A stretch of DNA of 64,000 nt from contig NZ_BONW01000021.1 in NCBI RefSeq assembly GCF_016862915.1, positions 124,001-188,000 on the forward strand. The letters run 5' to 3'. The notes beneath the pieces were generated by a model. That model did no database searches and was not told the origin of the DNA. It was given only the letters and a program-made list of their open reading frames with translations. The DNA is from Plantactinospora endophytica (GTDB taxonomy: Bacteria > Actinomycetota > Actinomycetes > Mycobacteriales > Micromonosporaceae). Positions 15,223 through 24,300 of this stretch are shown here, piece after piece. The first letter of the stretch is position 1. Every line of letters begins with the position of its first letter. The position numbers and the translations under genes were made by a program.

Positions 15223-15705
15223 TCAGGCGGTGGGGTGGCCGTCCTCCAGGTAACCGGTCCCGCCGGTCGAGAGCGCCTGCCTGGCAGCGCGCACCCGGCG
15301 GGCCAACAGCGGCAGCAGCCGGGCATCCGCCTCGGCCGGCGTGCACCAGGCCCAGCCGCGCAGTTCGGCCGCCGGCAGCCGAATCGCGGCCTGCTGGTCG
15401 GGCCGGAGCGGTCCGCCGTCGAAGACGAACATGACCCCTTCGGTACGCCCGCCGCCCGGCGGAACCCAGTCGACCACCAGCAGCCGCCCCGGCGACACGA
15501 CGAGTCCCAACTCCTCGGCCACCTCCCGCCGAGCGGCCACGTACGGCGACTCGTCCGCCTCGACGCAGCCGCCCGGAATCTCCCAGTGCTCCTTGTAGGT
15601 CGGCTCGACCAGCAGCACCCGGCCCGCCGGATCGGTGAACAGCAGCCCCGCGCCCATCCGCTTGCGCGGCAGCGTGGCGGTGTAGTCGTCGGCGGTCCCG
15701 GTCAT
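15223..15705 (-). CDS. Nudix hydrolase (MutT-like)
   Basis: A 160-residue cytosolic hydrolase of nucleoside-diphosphate derivatives; the substrate is not readable. The Nudix box begins GGCVEADESPYVAA and continues RREVAEELGL, with the REVAEE metal-binding core intact. WEIPGG just before it is the usual beta-strand lead-in. It is close to the minimal Nudix fold in length. It shares only the box with the Nudix protein at 2731-3330, so it is not a recent copy. The I36-like inhibitor gene lies 16 bases upstream on the same strand, so the two may be cotranscribed although their roles look unrelated. Confidence 0.9.
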   Translation of the reverse strand: MTGTADDYTATLPRKRMGAGLLFTDPAGRVLLVEPTYKEHWEIPGGCVEADESPYVAARREVAEELGLVVSPGRLLVVDWVPPGGGRTEGVMFVFDGGPLRPDQQAAIRLPAAELRGWAWCTPAEADARLLPLLARRVRAARQALSTGGTGYLEDGHPTA

Positions 15706-15721
15706 CCCGGCGGGCCGACCG

Positions 15722-16195
15722 TCAACACTCGCCGCCCCAGCGGAAGGAACTCACCGGCAGCGAAATGTAGAAGTTGCCTCGGCCCTCGGCCCAGCCGTAG
15801 TGCACGCACGCCAATTCCAGGCCGCGGTAGTTCGTCGCCTCGTACACCCGGACGTGGTCGCATCCAGTGCAGGGTACGCCGTTGTTGAAATAGGACGCCC
15901 GGTACCCGCAACTCGACGAGGGGACGTTTCCGCTCGACCAGCAGACGGTTCCGTTGCCGTTCGGCTGGCTGTAGAAGCAGACGGCGCCGGAGGCGCATCC
16001 CCAGGCCGCCACGGTCCGTCCGCTGTAGACACCGGGCGCGATCTCCTCGACGTCCGCCACTCCGGTCAGGGCCGAGGTCGGCGCCTCGGAGCCGGCACTC
16101 CGGCCGGACGGATTCGCCTGAGCCGTTCCGGGCGATAGCACCGACAGGGCGCCGAGAACGGCGACAGCGGCCAGCAGGAAACGCAGAAACCTCAT
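15722..16195 (-). CDS. Secreted peptidase-inhibitor family I36-like protein
   Basis: A 157-residue exported protein. The signal peptide is MRFLRFLLAAVAVLGALSVL ending near GTAQANP. The mature part has a Cys-rich beta/gamma-crystallin-like layout: CASGAVCFYSQPNGNG, CWSSGNVPSSSCGYRASYF and a final VSSFRW. The VCFY and SSFRW patterns are those of the SMPI-like metalloproteinase inhibitors (family I36; family knowledge). About seven cysteines suggest disulfides outside the cell. ATG 16195 has AGGAAGG 6 bases upstream. The large secreted zinc peptidase gene lies directly upstream on the same strand, separated by a strong terminator, so the pairing may be functional but the two are probably transcribed separately. 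Confidence 0.8.
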   Translation of the reverse strand: MRFLRFLLAAVAVLGALSVLSPGTAQANPSGRSAGSEAPTSALTGVADVEEIAPGVYSGRTVAAWGCASGAVCFYSQPNGNGTVCWSSGNVPSSSCGYRASYFNNGVPCTGCDHVRVYEATNYRGLELACVHYGWAEGRGNFYISLPVSSFRWGGEC

Positions 16196-16296
16196 CGCAC
16201 ACCTTCCTGTTCGAATGAACTGGCGGTCACCGTAGGCAGGCATGACGGTCGGGGAGAAGGATCGCCCTCGAACAGGCTGCGGCATTGCGCAACCCA

Positions 16297-16335
16297 CAGA
16301 AAAGTGCGGGGTGGGAGTCGCCTCCCACCCCGCAC
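16297..16335 (-). terminator. Intrinsic terminator after the M14 peptidase gene
   Basis: A perfect 14-bp stem with arms GTGCGGGGTGGGAG (16304-16317) and CTCCCACCCCGCAC (16322-16335), loop of 4. On the minus strand it is followed by TTTTCTG, giving a classic hairpin and U-tract 18 bases past the stop codon. Confidence 0.88.
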
Positions 16336-16352
16336 CGGTAACCGTGTTCGTG

Positions 16353-19205
16353 CTATCCGACGACGGAGCGCAGCGGAATGCCGGCCGCGCGGATCTCGCG
16401 TACGAGTTCACGCAGGAACGGGTGCTCGTCCGAGGACAGGCCCGCCGGGTTGGGGATGGTCAGGTACGCCGTGCCGTTCGCCGTACCCACCTGCACGTCG
16501 CCGGTGTGCCGGGCGACGATCGCCCGGGTCCGGTCCAGGTCGGCGGCGGCGACCCGGATGGAGATCGGCCGCCACTCACCACCCAGGTTCTCCGGTGCCG
16601 CCGAGGCGGCGGCGGAGGCCCGCTCGGACGGTACGGCCGGAGCCGCCGACCGCGCACTCGGCGACGCCGCAGCCGCCGGGGCGGTACGCGGCGCCAGCAG
16701 TGCGTTGGCGACCAGGTGCAACCCGCTCTCGTTGTACGCCCGGAACAGCGGGTTGAACGCGAACAGCACCGCCCGGCCGGCTCCGGTCGGCTCGTCGACC
16801 AGCGCGACCGTGCCCTTGAGCGCGTCCGCGTGCTCGGTGAAGCCGTTGAGCCAGAACCGCCCGTCGGTCGGGTACGTCAACACGTTCTTGCCCGTCGTGC
16901 TGGCCGACAGGATCGAGTCGTTGTTGTTGAACTCGAAGTCCTCGGCCGGCCGGCCCAGCCCGACCGGGCTGCTCCGGTCGACGTCGACCCGCAGGTGCGA
17001 GCCGATCACCGTGTAGTCGGTCGGCTTCGGCAGTTCGACCGTGGAGGTGAGCCCGGCCGCCCGGGCCATCCGGGTGCCCTGGTTGCGCAGCCCGACGTAG
17101 GTGCCGCCGGCCGCCACCCAGGCCCGCAGGTTGGCCTGACCGGCGGCGGTGAGGCCACCGGTGGCGTTGCTGCCGTCCGGCACCAGCAGGACGGTCCGGC
17201 CGGTGAAGGCGGCGGTGTTGTCGTTGATGTCCGCCGTGCTGACCGGCTTGAGGTCGAGCCCCCACTGGTTGCCGAGGACGTACCGGGCCTCGCCGTGCGA
17301 GCCGGAGGTGGTGGAGATGCCGGTGCCGGCGTACAGGCCGACGTCGGGGCGGGTCAGGGCGGTGCCGGTGACGGGGTGCCGGCTCGCGGTCAGGGTCACC
17401 CCGAGGGAGCGGGCCAGCCGCTCGTGGGCGCCGGTCAGGGCCGTCGCCGGCAGGGTGACGACGCCGGTGCGCTGGTCGCGGTGCAGTTCGACGCCCGCGC
17501 CGAGCAGCTTGAAGGTCAGCTCGGCCGCCGCCGCCGAATCCAGCGGGTACGCGTACGAGCCGTGCCTCGGTGCGCCCGCCTCCCGCCCGCCGTCGATCTC
17601 CCGGACCCGTTCCGCCTTCGGCGAGAGCTTGTCACCGGTGTAGATCGTCTCCACACCCATCAGCAGCGGGTTGCTCCAGGACGACACGTCGTAGAAGTAC
17701 GGGAACGGGACGTACGGGTCCTCGCCCATGACCGCCTGGATCCAGTGCTTCTGCGGCTGCTCCATCGGGATCCAGTACGCGCCCGCCGGCACGGTGTGGT
17801 TCCGGGCCGACCGGCCGCCGAAGATCTTCGCGTTCGGCACCTTGACCGGCTTCGTCAGCTTGTACACCTCGACGTCCATCCGGCGCAGCCGCTCGACGAG
17901 CTGGCGTACGTCGCCGAGCTGCCGATTCGGCAGCAGGAAGTACGACCGGACCGTCTGCTCCGGTACCGGGAACTGCACCTCGTTGGTGGGCTGCACGACC
18001 TCGTTCGGCTGGAGCGTGCCGGCCCGCCCCTCGGCCAGGGCGTCCTTCCAGATCCGGTAGTAGCTGGACAGGATCTCGCGCCGGTTCTCCGAGGCCCAGC
18101 CGACGGTGGCCCACTGGGTGTTGAACTGCTGCTGCACCCGGTCCGGGACCGCCGACGAGCTGCCCTTCTCGAAGGTCATGCCGGCGGCGCCGAAGCCGGT
18201 GGCCGGCACCGTGTCGCCGTACCCCATGAAGAACATGTCGTAGGTGTCGTAGTTGAAGTAGCACTCGGTGGTGACCGTCTCGGTGCAGGCGCCGTTGTAG
18301 CCGAAGCCGGCCTTGTTGGCCTCGCCGATCCGGTTGATCCAGTCGACCACCTCGTCGGAGATCTCGTGGTGGATCGGGTCGGCGTTCGGCGGGAAGAAGT
18401 ACTCCCGGCCGCCCATCTCGTGCGCGTCGACGAACACCTGTCCCGGGTACTTCCGGAGCAGTTCGATCTTGGCGTCGGTCTCCGGCTGGGTACGCGCGAA
18501 CCAGTCCCGGTTCAGGTCGAAGCCGTACTCGTTCTGCCGCCGGCTGGCGTCCCGGCCGTCCGGGTTCTGCGTCGGCATGATGATCGTGACGAGGTTGTCG
18601 TTGCGCTCGCGTACCTCGCAGGAGAGGCCGGCGGCCAGCTCGTAGAGGGTCTTCAGCGCGGCGTCGCCGCCGGACTTCTCGCCGCCGTGCACGTTGCCGG
18701 TCACCCAGACGATCGCCGGGCCCTTCGCGGCGATCTCCGCCGCCTTCCGGTCCGACATCGTGCGCGGGTCCCGCAGGTCGCGGATGTTCTCGGCGATCTT
18801 CTCCAGCTCACCCCGGCGCAGGTGGTCGGCGTCGGAGACGATCGCGTACGGCATCGACTGGCCGAGCACGCTGTCGCCGACGTTGCCGGTGACCACCCGG
18901 TCCGAGGCGGCGTCCACGGCACCGAGATACGAGCGGATCTCGTCGTCGGTGACCACCCGTTCCTGGCCGACGCCGAGCGGAAAGCCGAGGTGACTCTCCG
19001 GACTCGGTACGCCGGCCAGCCGGGCGGTCGGGTCCTGGCTGCACCCGGCCGGGGTCGGCGGCTTGCTCGGTTGGGCGCCGGCCGGGGCGCCGGGAAGCAG
19101 CGGCAGCGGGGCGAGCAGCAGGGCGACCGCGGCCCCGCCGAGTCGCCGGGAGATCGTTCTGGCAGGCTTCAGCGGGATCGTCGGGGGTAACTTCGAAACC
19201 GTCAT
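16353..19205 (-). CDS. Large secreted zinc carboxypeptidase (M14 family)
   Basis: A 950-residue exported metallopeptidase. The N-terminus ISRRLGGAAVALLLAPLPLL resembles a twin-arginine or Sec signal ending near AGAQ. The M14 domain has NVHGGEKSGGD (zinc His173 and Glu176), PTQNPDGRDASRR (substrate Arg) and QVFVDAHEMGG (zinc His262). GMTFEKGSSS around residue 350 fits the catalytic Glu. Beyond ~residue 420 lies a long C-terminal region with an Ala/Ser-rich linker (about 860-895) and another domain that includes LLVPDGSNATGG, possibly glutamine-amidotransferase-like (tentative). The length is about double a simple carboxypeptidase. An I36-like inhibitor is encoded immediately downstream. Confidence 0.88.
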   Translation of the reverse strand: MTVSKLPPTIPLKPARTISRRLGGAAVALLLAPLPLLPGAPAGAQPSKPPTPAGCSQDPTARLAGVPSPESHLGFPLGVGQERVVTDDEIRSYLGAVDAASDRVVTGNVGDSVLGQSMPYAIVSDADHLRRGELEKIAENIRDLRDPRTMSDRKAAEIAAKGPAIVWVTGNVHGGEKSGGDAALKTLYELAAGLSCEVRERNDNLVTIIMPTQNPDGRDASRRQNEYGFDLNRDWFARTQPETDAKIELLRKYPGQVFVDAHEMGGREYFFPPNADPIHHEISDEVVDWINRIGEANKAGFGYNGACTETVTTECYFNYDTYDMFFMGYGDTVPATGFGAAGMTFEKGSSSAVPDRVQQQFNTQWATVGWASENRREILSSYYRIWKDALAEGRAGTLQPNEVVQPTNEVQFPVPEQTVRSYFLLPNRQLGDVRQLVERLRRMDVEVYKLTKPVKVPNAKIFGGRSARNHTVPAGAYWIPMEQPQKHWIQAVMGEDPYVPFPYFYDVSSWSNPLLMGVETIYTGDKLSPKAERVREIDGGREAGAPRHGSYAYPLDSAAAAELTFKLLGAGVELHRDQRTGVVTLPATALTGAHERLARSLGVTLTASRHPVTGTALTRPDVGLYAGTGISTTSGSHGEARYVLGNQWGLDLKPVSTADINDNTAAFTGRTVLLVPDGSNATGGLTAAGQANLRAWVAAGGTYVGLRNQGTRMARAAGLTSTVELPKPTDYTVIGSHLRVDVDRSSPVGLGRPAEDFEFNNNDSILSASTTGKNVLTYPTDGRFWLNGFTEHADALKGTVALVDEPTGAGRAVLFAFNPLFRAYNESGLHLVANALLAPRTAPAAAASPSARSAAPAVPSERASAAASAAPENLGGEWRPISIRVAAADLDRTRAIVARHTGDVQVGTANGTAYLTIPNPAGLSSDEHPFLRELVREIRAAGIPLRSVVG

Positions 19206-19640
19206 CTGAAGTTCAGATTCCCTTCTCGGGGGTTACGGGCGCGTCTCGTGAGATCGGCCTGAAGGTGGCTCGGAGCCTATGAGCAGCGATTTCCGGCGGT
19301 CAAGATCTTCTTGGCGCGGCGTTCACCCGCCGGCTGCGAAACACGCCTACCAGCAGAAATCAGGGGAATAGCCCCGAGAGGGGGCGGGCCGGACGGTCAG
19401 GAATCGACCGGCCGGACCGGCCGGCACGCTGTGAAGATGCCGACCGAAGGTGCACCGGGAAGGACGGTCCGCGTAGGCTCAGCGCTTGTCGTCCCGGCGC
19501 GGGCGGCCGACTCGCCGGCCGCGCACCCGTCGACACCAGGTGAACAAGGCCCACAATGTCCGACATCGGCGCTCTCCTCCGGCGCCGACCTCCCACCGCG
19601 ACGCAATGAAGCGCCGCCACTGCGAGCGGAGAACACAGGC
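19205..19640. other. Divergent intergenic region of peptidase and ugd
   Basis: About 435 bases without a supported gene. Next to the peptidase start is a perfect palindrome TCTGAA-G-TTCAGA (19205-19217) that would lie in its 5' untranslated region. Near 19400 is a GGCCGGACCGGCCGG palindromic stretch. A plus-strand TAGGCT -10 candidate at about 19475 could serve ugd. No longer structure is recognised. Confidence 0.5.
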
Positions 19641-21068
19641 GTGACGATCCCGTACCCGAGCACCCAGCCCATGCCGACGATCCCGGCGGTGACCCCGCCC
19701 TCCGGCTCCGCCCGCCCGCGACTCACCTTCCTCGGCACCGGCTACCTCGGCGCGACGTACGCCATCTGCTTCGCCGAACTCGGCTACGAGGTGATCGGGT
19801 TCGACGTCGACGCGGAGAAGATCGCCAAGCTGGCCGGCGGGGACGTGCCGTTCCACGAGCCGGGCCTGGACGAGCTGCTCAAGCGCAACCTGGCGGCCGG
19901 GCGACTCCGGTTCTCCACTGACATCGCCGAGACCGCCGCCTTCGGCGACGTGCACTTCATCTGCGTCGGCACCCCGCAGCGGGCCGACGGGATGGGCGCC
20001 GACCTGTCGTACGTCGAGGCCGCCGTCACCGGGCTCTCCCAGCACCTGCCCCGCAAGGCCCTGATCGTCGGCAAGTCCACCGTGCCGGTCGGCACCGCCG
20101 AGTGGATCGAGCAGCTCGTCGGCAAGCACGCCGAGGCCGACCTCGGCGTCGAGGTCGCCTGGAGCCCCGAGTTCCTCCAGGAGGGCTTCGCCGTCGAGGA
20201 CGTGCTCCGGCCCAACCGAATCGTGGTCGGCGTCAAGAGCGAGTGGGCCAACGGCATGCTGTACGCCGCGCACAAGGGCGTCTTCGACCTGGCCGCCACC
20301 GAGGACCGGGAGGTTCCGCTGGTGGTGACCGATTTCGCCACCGCCGAACTGGTCAAGGTGGCCGCGAACGCCTTCCTGGCCACCAAGATATCGTTCATCA
20401 ACGCGATGGCCGAGGTCTGCGAGGTGGCCGGCGGCGACGTCACCCAGCTCGCCCGGGCGATCGGCTACGACCCCCGGATCGGCAACCGCTTCCTCCAGGC
20501 CGGCGTCGGCTTCGGCGGCGGCTGCCTGCCCAAGGACATCCGGGCGTTCCAGGCCCGGGCCCAGGAGCTGGGTGCCGGCGAGGCGCTGCGCTTCCTGCAC
20601 GAGGTCGACCTGATCAACCTGCGCCGCCGCAGCCGGGTGCTCCAGCTCGCCGCCGAACTGCTCGGCCGCCGGTACGGGCCGGCCGGACCGGACCTGTCCG
20701 GCACCCGGATCGCCGTGCTCGGCGCCACCTTCAAGCCGAACTCCGACGACGTCCGGGACGCCCCGTCGCTGGCCGTCGCCGCCGCGCTCGCCAAGGCCGG
20801 CGCCGACGTGCACGTCCACGACCCGCAGGGCATGGAGAACGCCCGCCGCGAGCGCCCCGAACTGAACTACGAGGCCAGCATGAACGACGCCGTACGCGGC
20901 GCCGACCTGGTCTGCGTACTCACCGAGTGGGCCGACTTCCGCAACGCCGACCCGGTGGCGCTGGGCGAGCTTGCCGCCGGCCGGCGGGTCGTGGACGGTC
21001 GCAACTGCCTCGACTCTGGACTGTGGACCCAGGCCGGCTGGGACTACCGGGGGATGGGCCGGCCGTAA
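19641..21068 (+). CDS. ugd: UDP-glucose 6-dehydrogenase
   Basis: Oxidises UDP-glucose to UDP-glucuronate with two NAD+, supplying surface polysaccharide synthesis. The 475-residue protein has the Rossmann motif FLGTGYLGATYA near its N-terminus, KSTVPVGTAEWIEQLV, SPEFLQEG, and the catalytic cysteine in GFGGGCLPKD. LGATFKPNSDDVRDAPSL in the C-terminal UDP-binding domain is also typical. GTG 19641 is chosen because GGAG lies 8 bases upstream; ATG 19671 is the other option and would remove 10 residues. Upstream in-frame codons give a non-homologous extension. A strong terminator follows the gene. No glycosyltransferase is adjacent, so the acceptor glycan is unknown. Confidence 0.93.
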   Translation: MTIPYPSTQPMPTIPAVTPPSGSARPRLTFLGTGYLGATYAICFAELGYEVIGFDVDAEKIAKLAGGDVPFHEPGLDELLKRNLAAGRLRFSTDIAETAAFGDVHFICVGTPQRADGMGADLSYVEAAVTGLSQHLPRKALIVGKSTVPVGTAEWIEQLVGKHAEADLGVEVAWSPEFLQEGFAVEDVLRPNRIVVGVKSEWANGMLYAAHKGVFDLAATEDREVPLVVTDFATAELVKVAANAFLATKISFINAMAEVCEVAGGDVTQLARAIGYDPRIGNRFLQAGVGFGGGCLPKDIRAFQARAQELGAGEALRFLHEVDLINLRRRSRVLQLAAELLGRRYGPAGPDLSGTRIAVLGATFKPNSDDVRDAPSLAVAAALAKAGADVHVHDPQGMENARRERPELNYEASMNDAVRGADLVCVLTEWADFRNADPVALGELAAGRRVVDGRNCLDSGLWTQAGWDYRGMGRP

Positions 21069-21152
21069 CCCCACAACCGCCGCCGGTGCCGCCGCCGCAA
21101 AGCCGATAGCGGACCGGCCGGACGGCGACAATCGTGAATTCGACGCCGACTT

Positions 21153-21191
21153 GCCGGCCGTGGACCCGTCGAGGTCCACGGCCGGCCTTTT
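21153..21191 (+). terminator. Intrinsic terminator of ugd
   Basis: Perfect 14-bp stem GCCGGCCGTGGACC / GGTCCACGGCCGGC with a 6-base loop (21167-21172), followed by CTTTT. It starts 84 bases after the ugd stop codon. Confidence 0.9.
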
Positions 21192-21306
21192 AGGATCTCC
21201 TCAGCCGGGTTCGCACGCGATCGGGGGCTGTTCAACGGTTACCCGGCGCGGGCATGCTTCGGTGTAGGCCCGTGATGCGGCGTCAACGCCGGCTGGAGGG
21301 GGTGCC

Positions 21307-24300
21307 GTGAGTACGACGTACCAGTGCTCCTCGTGCGGTCGGGAGATCGAGCCGGCGCCGAACTGCCCGAACTGCGGGGCGGAGCAGCTCCAGTGGGCGG
21401 ACGACGTCGCCCGGATCGAACGCTCGATCGCCGACATGAAGATCCGCGAGGCGGCGCTCGCCAAGGAGCAGAAGAACATCGCCTCGCAGATGCAGGCGGC
21501 GCTCTTCCAACGGGACATCCTGTCGCACGCCGCCGACCAGCGCCGCAAGCAGAACACCAAGCCGCGCCGGGTGATCCGGCGCAAGGCCAACCGGCGCCCG
21601 CCGACCGCCGCGCCGGGCACCGCACCAGGCACCGCACCGGGCGGGCCGCCGCCCCGGGTACCCCGACAGCCGAGGAGCGGCGGCACGGACCGGATGCCGT
21701 CGGCCGCACCGCCCCCACCGCCGCCGCCACCGCCCGGCGCCGAGCCGGCCTGGGACGACGGAAAGTCCCGCCCCGAAGCCTCCACCCGCGAGGTGCAGAA
21801 CATCCTGCTCGGGCTCGGGGCGCTGCTGCTCGGCATCGCGGCGGTGGTCTTCGTCGCGGTCGCGCTCAGCTCGCTTGACGACTTCAGCCGGGTGGCGATC
21901 CTCGTACTGGCCACCGTGCTGCTGCTGGCCGTACCGCCCCGGATGGCCCGGCGCGGGTTGAGCGCCACCGCCGAGACCGTCGCGGCGGTCGGACTGCTGC
22001 TGGTGCCGCTGACCGGGTACTCGCTCTGGACCGTCAACCGGTTCGGCGGGAGCGGTGTGCCCGCGTCGTTCTTCGCCGGGCTGACCCTGCTGTTCACCGC
22101 CGTGGTGGCGGCCGGGTACGCCGTGGCGACCGGGCTGAACGCACCCCGCTACGCGGCCGTACTCGCCGTACAGCCGATCCTGCCGCTGGCCACGTACGCC
22201 TGGATCACCGGGCCGGCCGGCTGGACCGTCGTACTGGTCGTGGTGGCCCTCGGCAACCTCTACCTGAGTCGGCTCTTCGGCGACGACGGACGGTTGACCG
22301 GCTGGCCGGCCCGGTTCCGGGCCGCTCCCGACCTGCCCGTGGACCTCCGGCCCCCCGGGTCCGACCGGACCACGCCGACCAGGGGCCGCCCCGACGACCG
22401 TCCGCACCGGACCTCCGACGACCCGGCCGACCCGGACCGGGACGACACCGAGGCGGGACCGGCCGGCCCGGACCGGCCGGAGACCTTCCCCGAGGAGGCG
22501 GACGCGGTCGTCCAGGGCGATCCGGCCCAGACCGGACCGGGCCGGCGAGTCCGCGCTCCCGGCACCGGGCGACCGACGGCCAGCACCCCGTGGGTGAAGG
22601 AACTGGCGCTGACGCTGCACGGGGTCGCCTTCGCCGTCGCCGTGATCTGCGGCGTCGTCGCCCTGGTGGACGCCGAGACCGTACCCGCCGCCGCCCGGGC
22701 CGGTCTGGCGCTGCTGCTGGCCGCCGGGGTCGGCATGGTCGGTGCGCTGGTGCTCCGTCGGCCGCCGCTGCCGGAGATCGCCGCCGGGATCCTGACGCTG
22801 GCCGTGATCGGTGCCGCCGGCCGGGTCGCCGCGGTGGCCCTGCCGGGGCGGGCCCTGGTGGTGATCGCCGCCGTCATCGCGCTGACCGGTCTCGGCGTAC
22901 GGGCGGTGCCCGAAGCGGCCCGGCGCGGGCCGCAGTTGGCCTCCGCCGCCGCCCTGATCGTCCTCGGCATCGTGGTGGCCGGCGGCGCGCTGCGGGCCGC
23001 GCTGGCCCCGATCCGGGCCGCCCTGCCGGTCTGGGAGGCCGACCTCGCCGAATACCCCGGCAAGCTCGCCGAAGGGGTCGGCGACACCTCCTGGCAGCTC
23101 GCCGTCACCGCACTGCTGCTCACCATCGCCGCCGTACTCTCCTCACCCCCCGAGGTACGCCGCGAGTTCGCCGTGGTCGGCGCCGCGCTGACCGCGCTCG
23201 CCGCGCCCGCCTCGTTCGGGCTCGGCTGGGTGGCCGCCCCGTGGCCGCCGATACTCGTCGCCATCGGCATCGGGCTGGTCGGGCTGACCGCCGAGACCCG
23301 CCGGGCCGCGCTGGCCCACGCCGTCGCCGCCGCCGTGGTGGGACTCGCCGGGGCGGCGTCCTCGGTGGTCCGACCCGGCCTGACCGCCGCCGTCCTGTTC
23401 GTACTCGCTCTCGGCGGAGCCGTGGTCGCACTGGTGCCGACCGCCCGGTCCGTACCGGTCGGCCGCTGGTCCGGGCTGGTCGCCGACTGGGCGGCCGGCG
23501 GGGCGGCGTTCGCCTTCCCCGGCGCGGTGGCGTCCTTCGTCGCCTCGGCGGTACCGGTCGACCCGACCCCGACCGTACTGTCGGTCCGGGCGGCCACCGA
23601 ACCGGTGCTCGCCGCCAGCTTCCTGGCCGTCTGCGCGGTGCTCTGCTACGCGGCGGTGACCCAGGTGGCGCAGCGGCAGATCAGCGTGCCGCTGACCGCC
23701 GGCACCGGGCTCGGCGCGCTCGCGGTCGCCGTGGCGGCCTTCGCCGCGCCCGGCGCCACCTTCCCGGACACCTGGGTCGGGCTGCTGCTGCTGGTCAGCG
23801 CCGTGCTGATCGTGCTGGCGCCGTCGATCGACAACGGCCGGCGGGCGGACCGGCTGCTCGACGGATCGGACATCGCCGCCGCCGCGGTGACCGCCGCCCT
23901 GGTCGGCACCCTGGCCCGGATCGCCGGCATCCTCGGCGACGGCGCCGAACTGGCCGCCGCCGCGTTCCTCATCCTGGTCGTGGCGGCCGGAATCCGGGCC
24001 ATGCCGGTGGAGTGGCGGCGCGGCCCGATCCTCGGCATCTCGCTGGCCGGCAGCATCGTCGCGCTGATCGCCGGCTGGACGGCGCTGAGCGGCGGTCTCC
24101 AGGTGCTGGCCACCCCCGGCCCGCTCTGGGCGGCCGACCTCACACAGTGGCACGTCAGCGAGGCCGGCACCGGCTGGCAGTCCCCGATCGCCCTGGTACT
24201 GCTGGCCGGGGCCGCCGCGATCGCCCTTCCCCGCCCCTGGTCGTACGACGTCTCCGGGGTCTGCGTCGGGCTGGCCACCATCGGCACCCCTGCGGCGTTC

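Noticed and set aside
14937-15326. Possible 129-codon gene covering the inverted repeat
   Set aside because: It runs across the palindromes and the Nudix 3' end, with no homology or ribosome site.
16242-19190. A 982-codon open frame opposite the M14 peptidase
   Set aside because: It is the antisense of a clear family member, is rich in Arg/Gly/Pro/Val, lacks motifs and has the codon bias expected from a high-GC shadow frame. The same reasoning removes long antisense frames at 23143-26568, 31299-33365 and 6841-9033.
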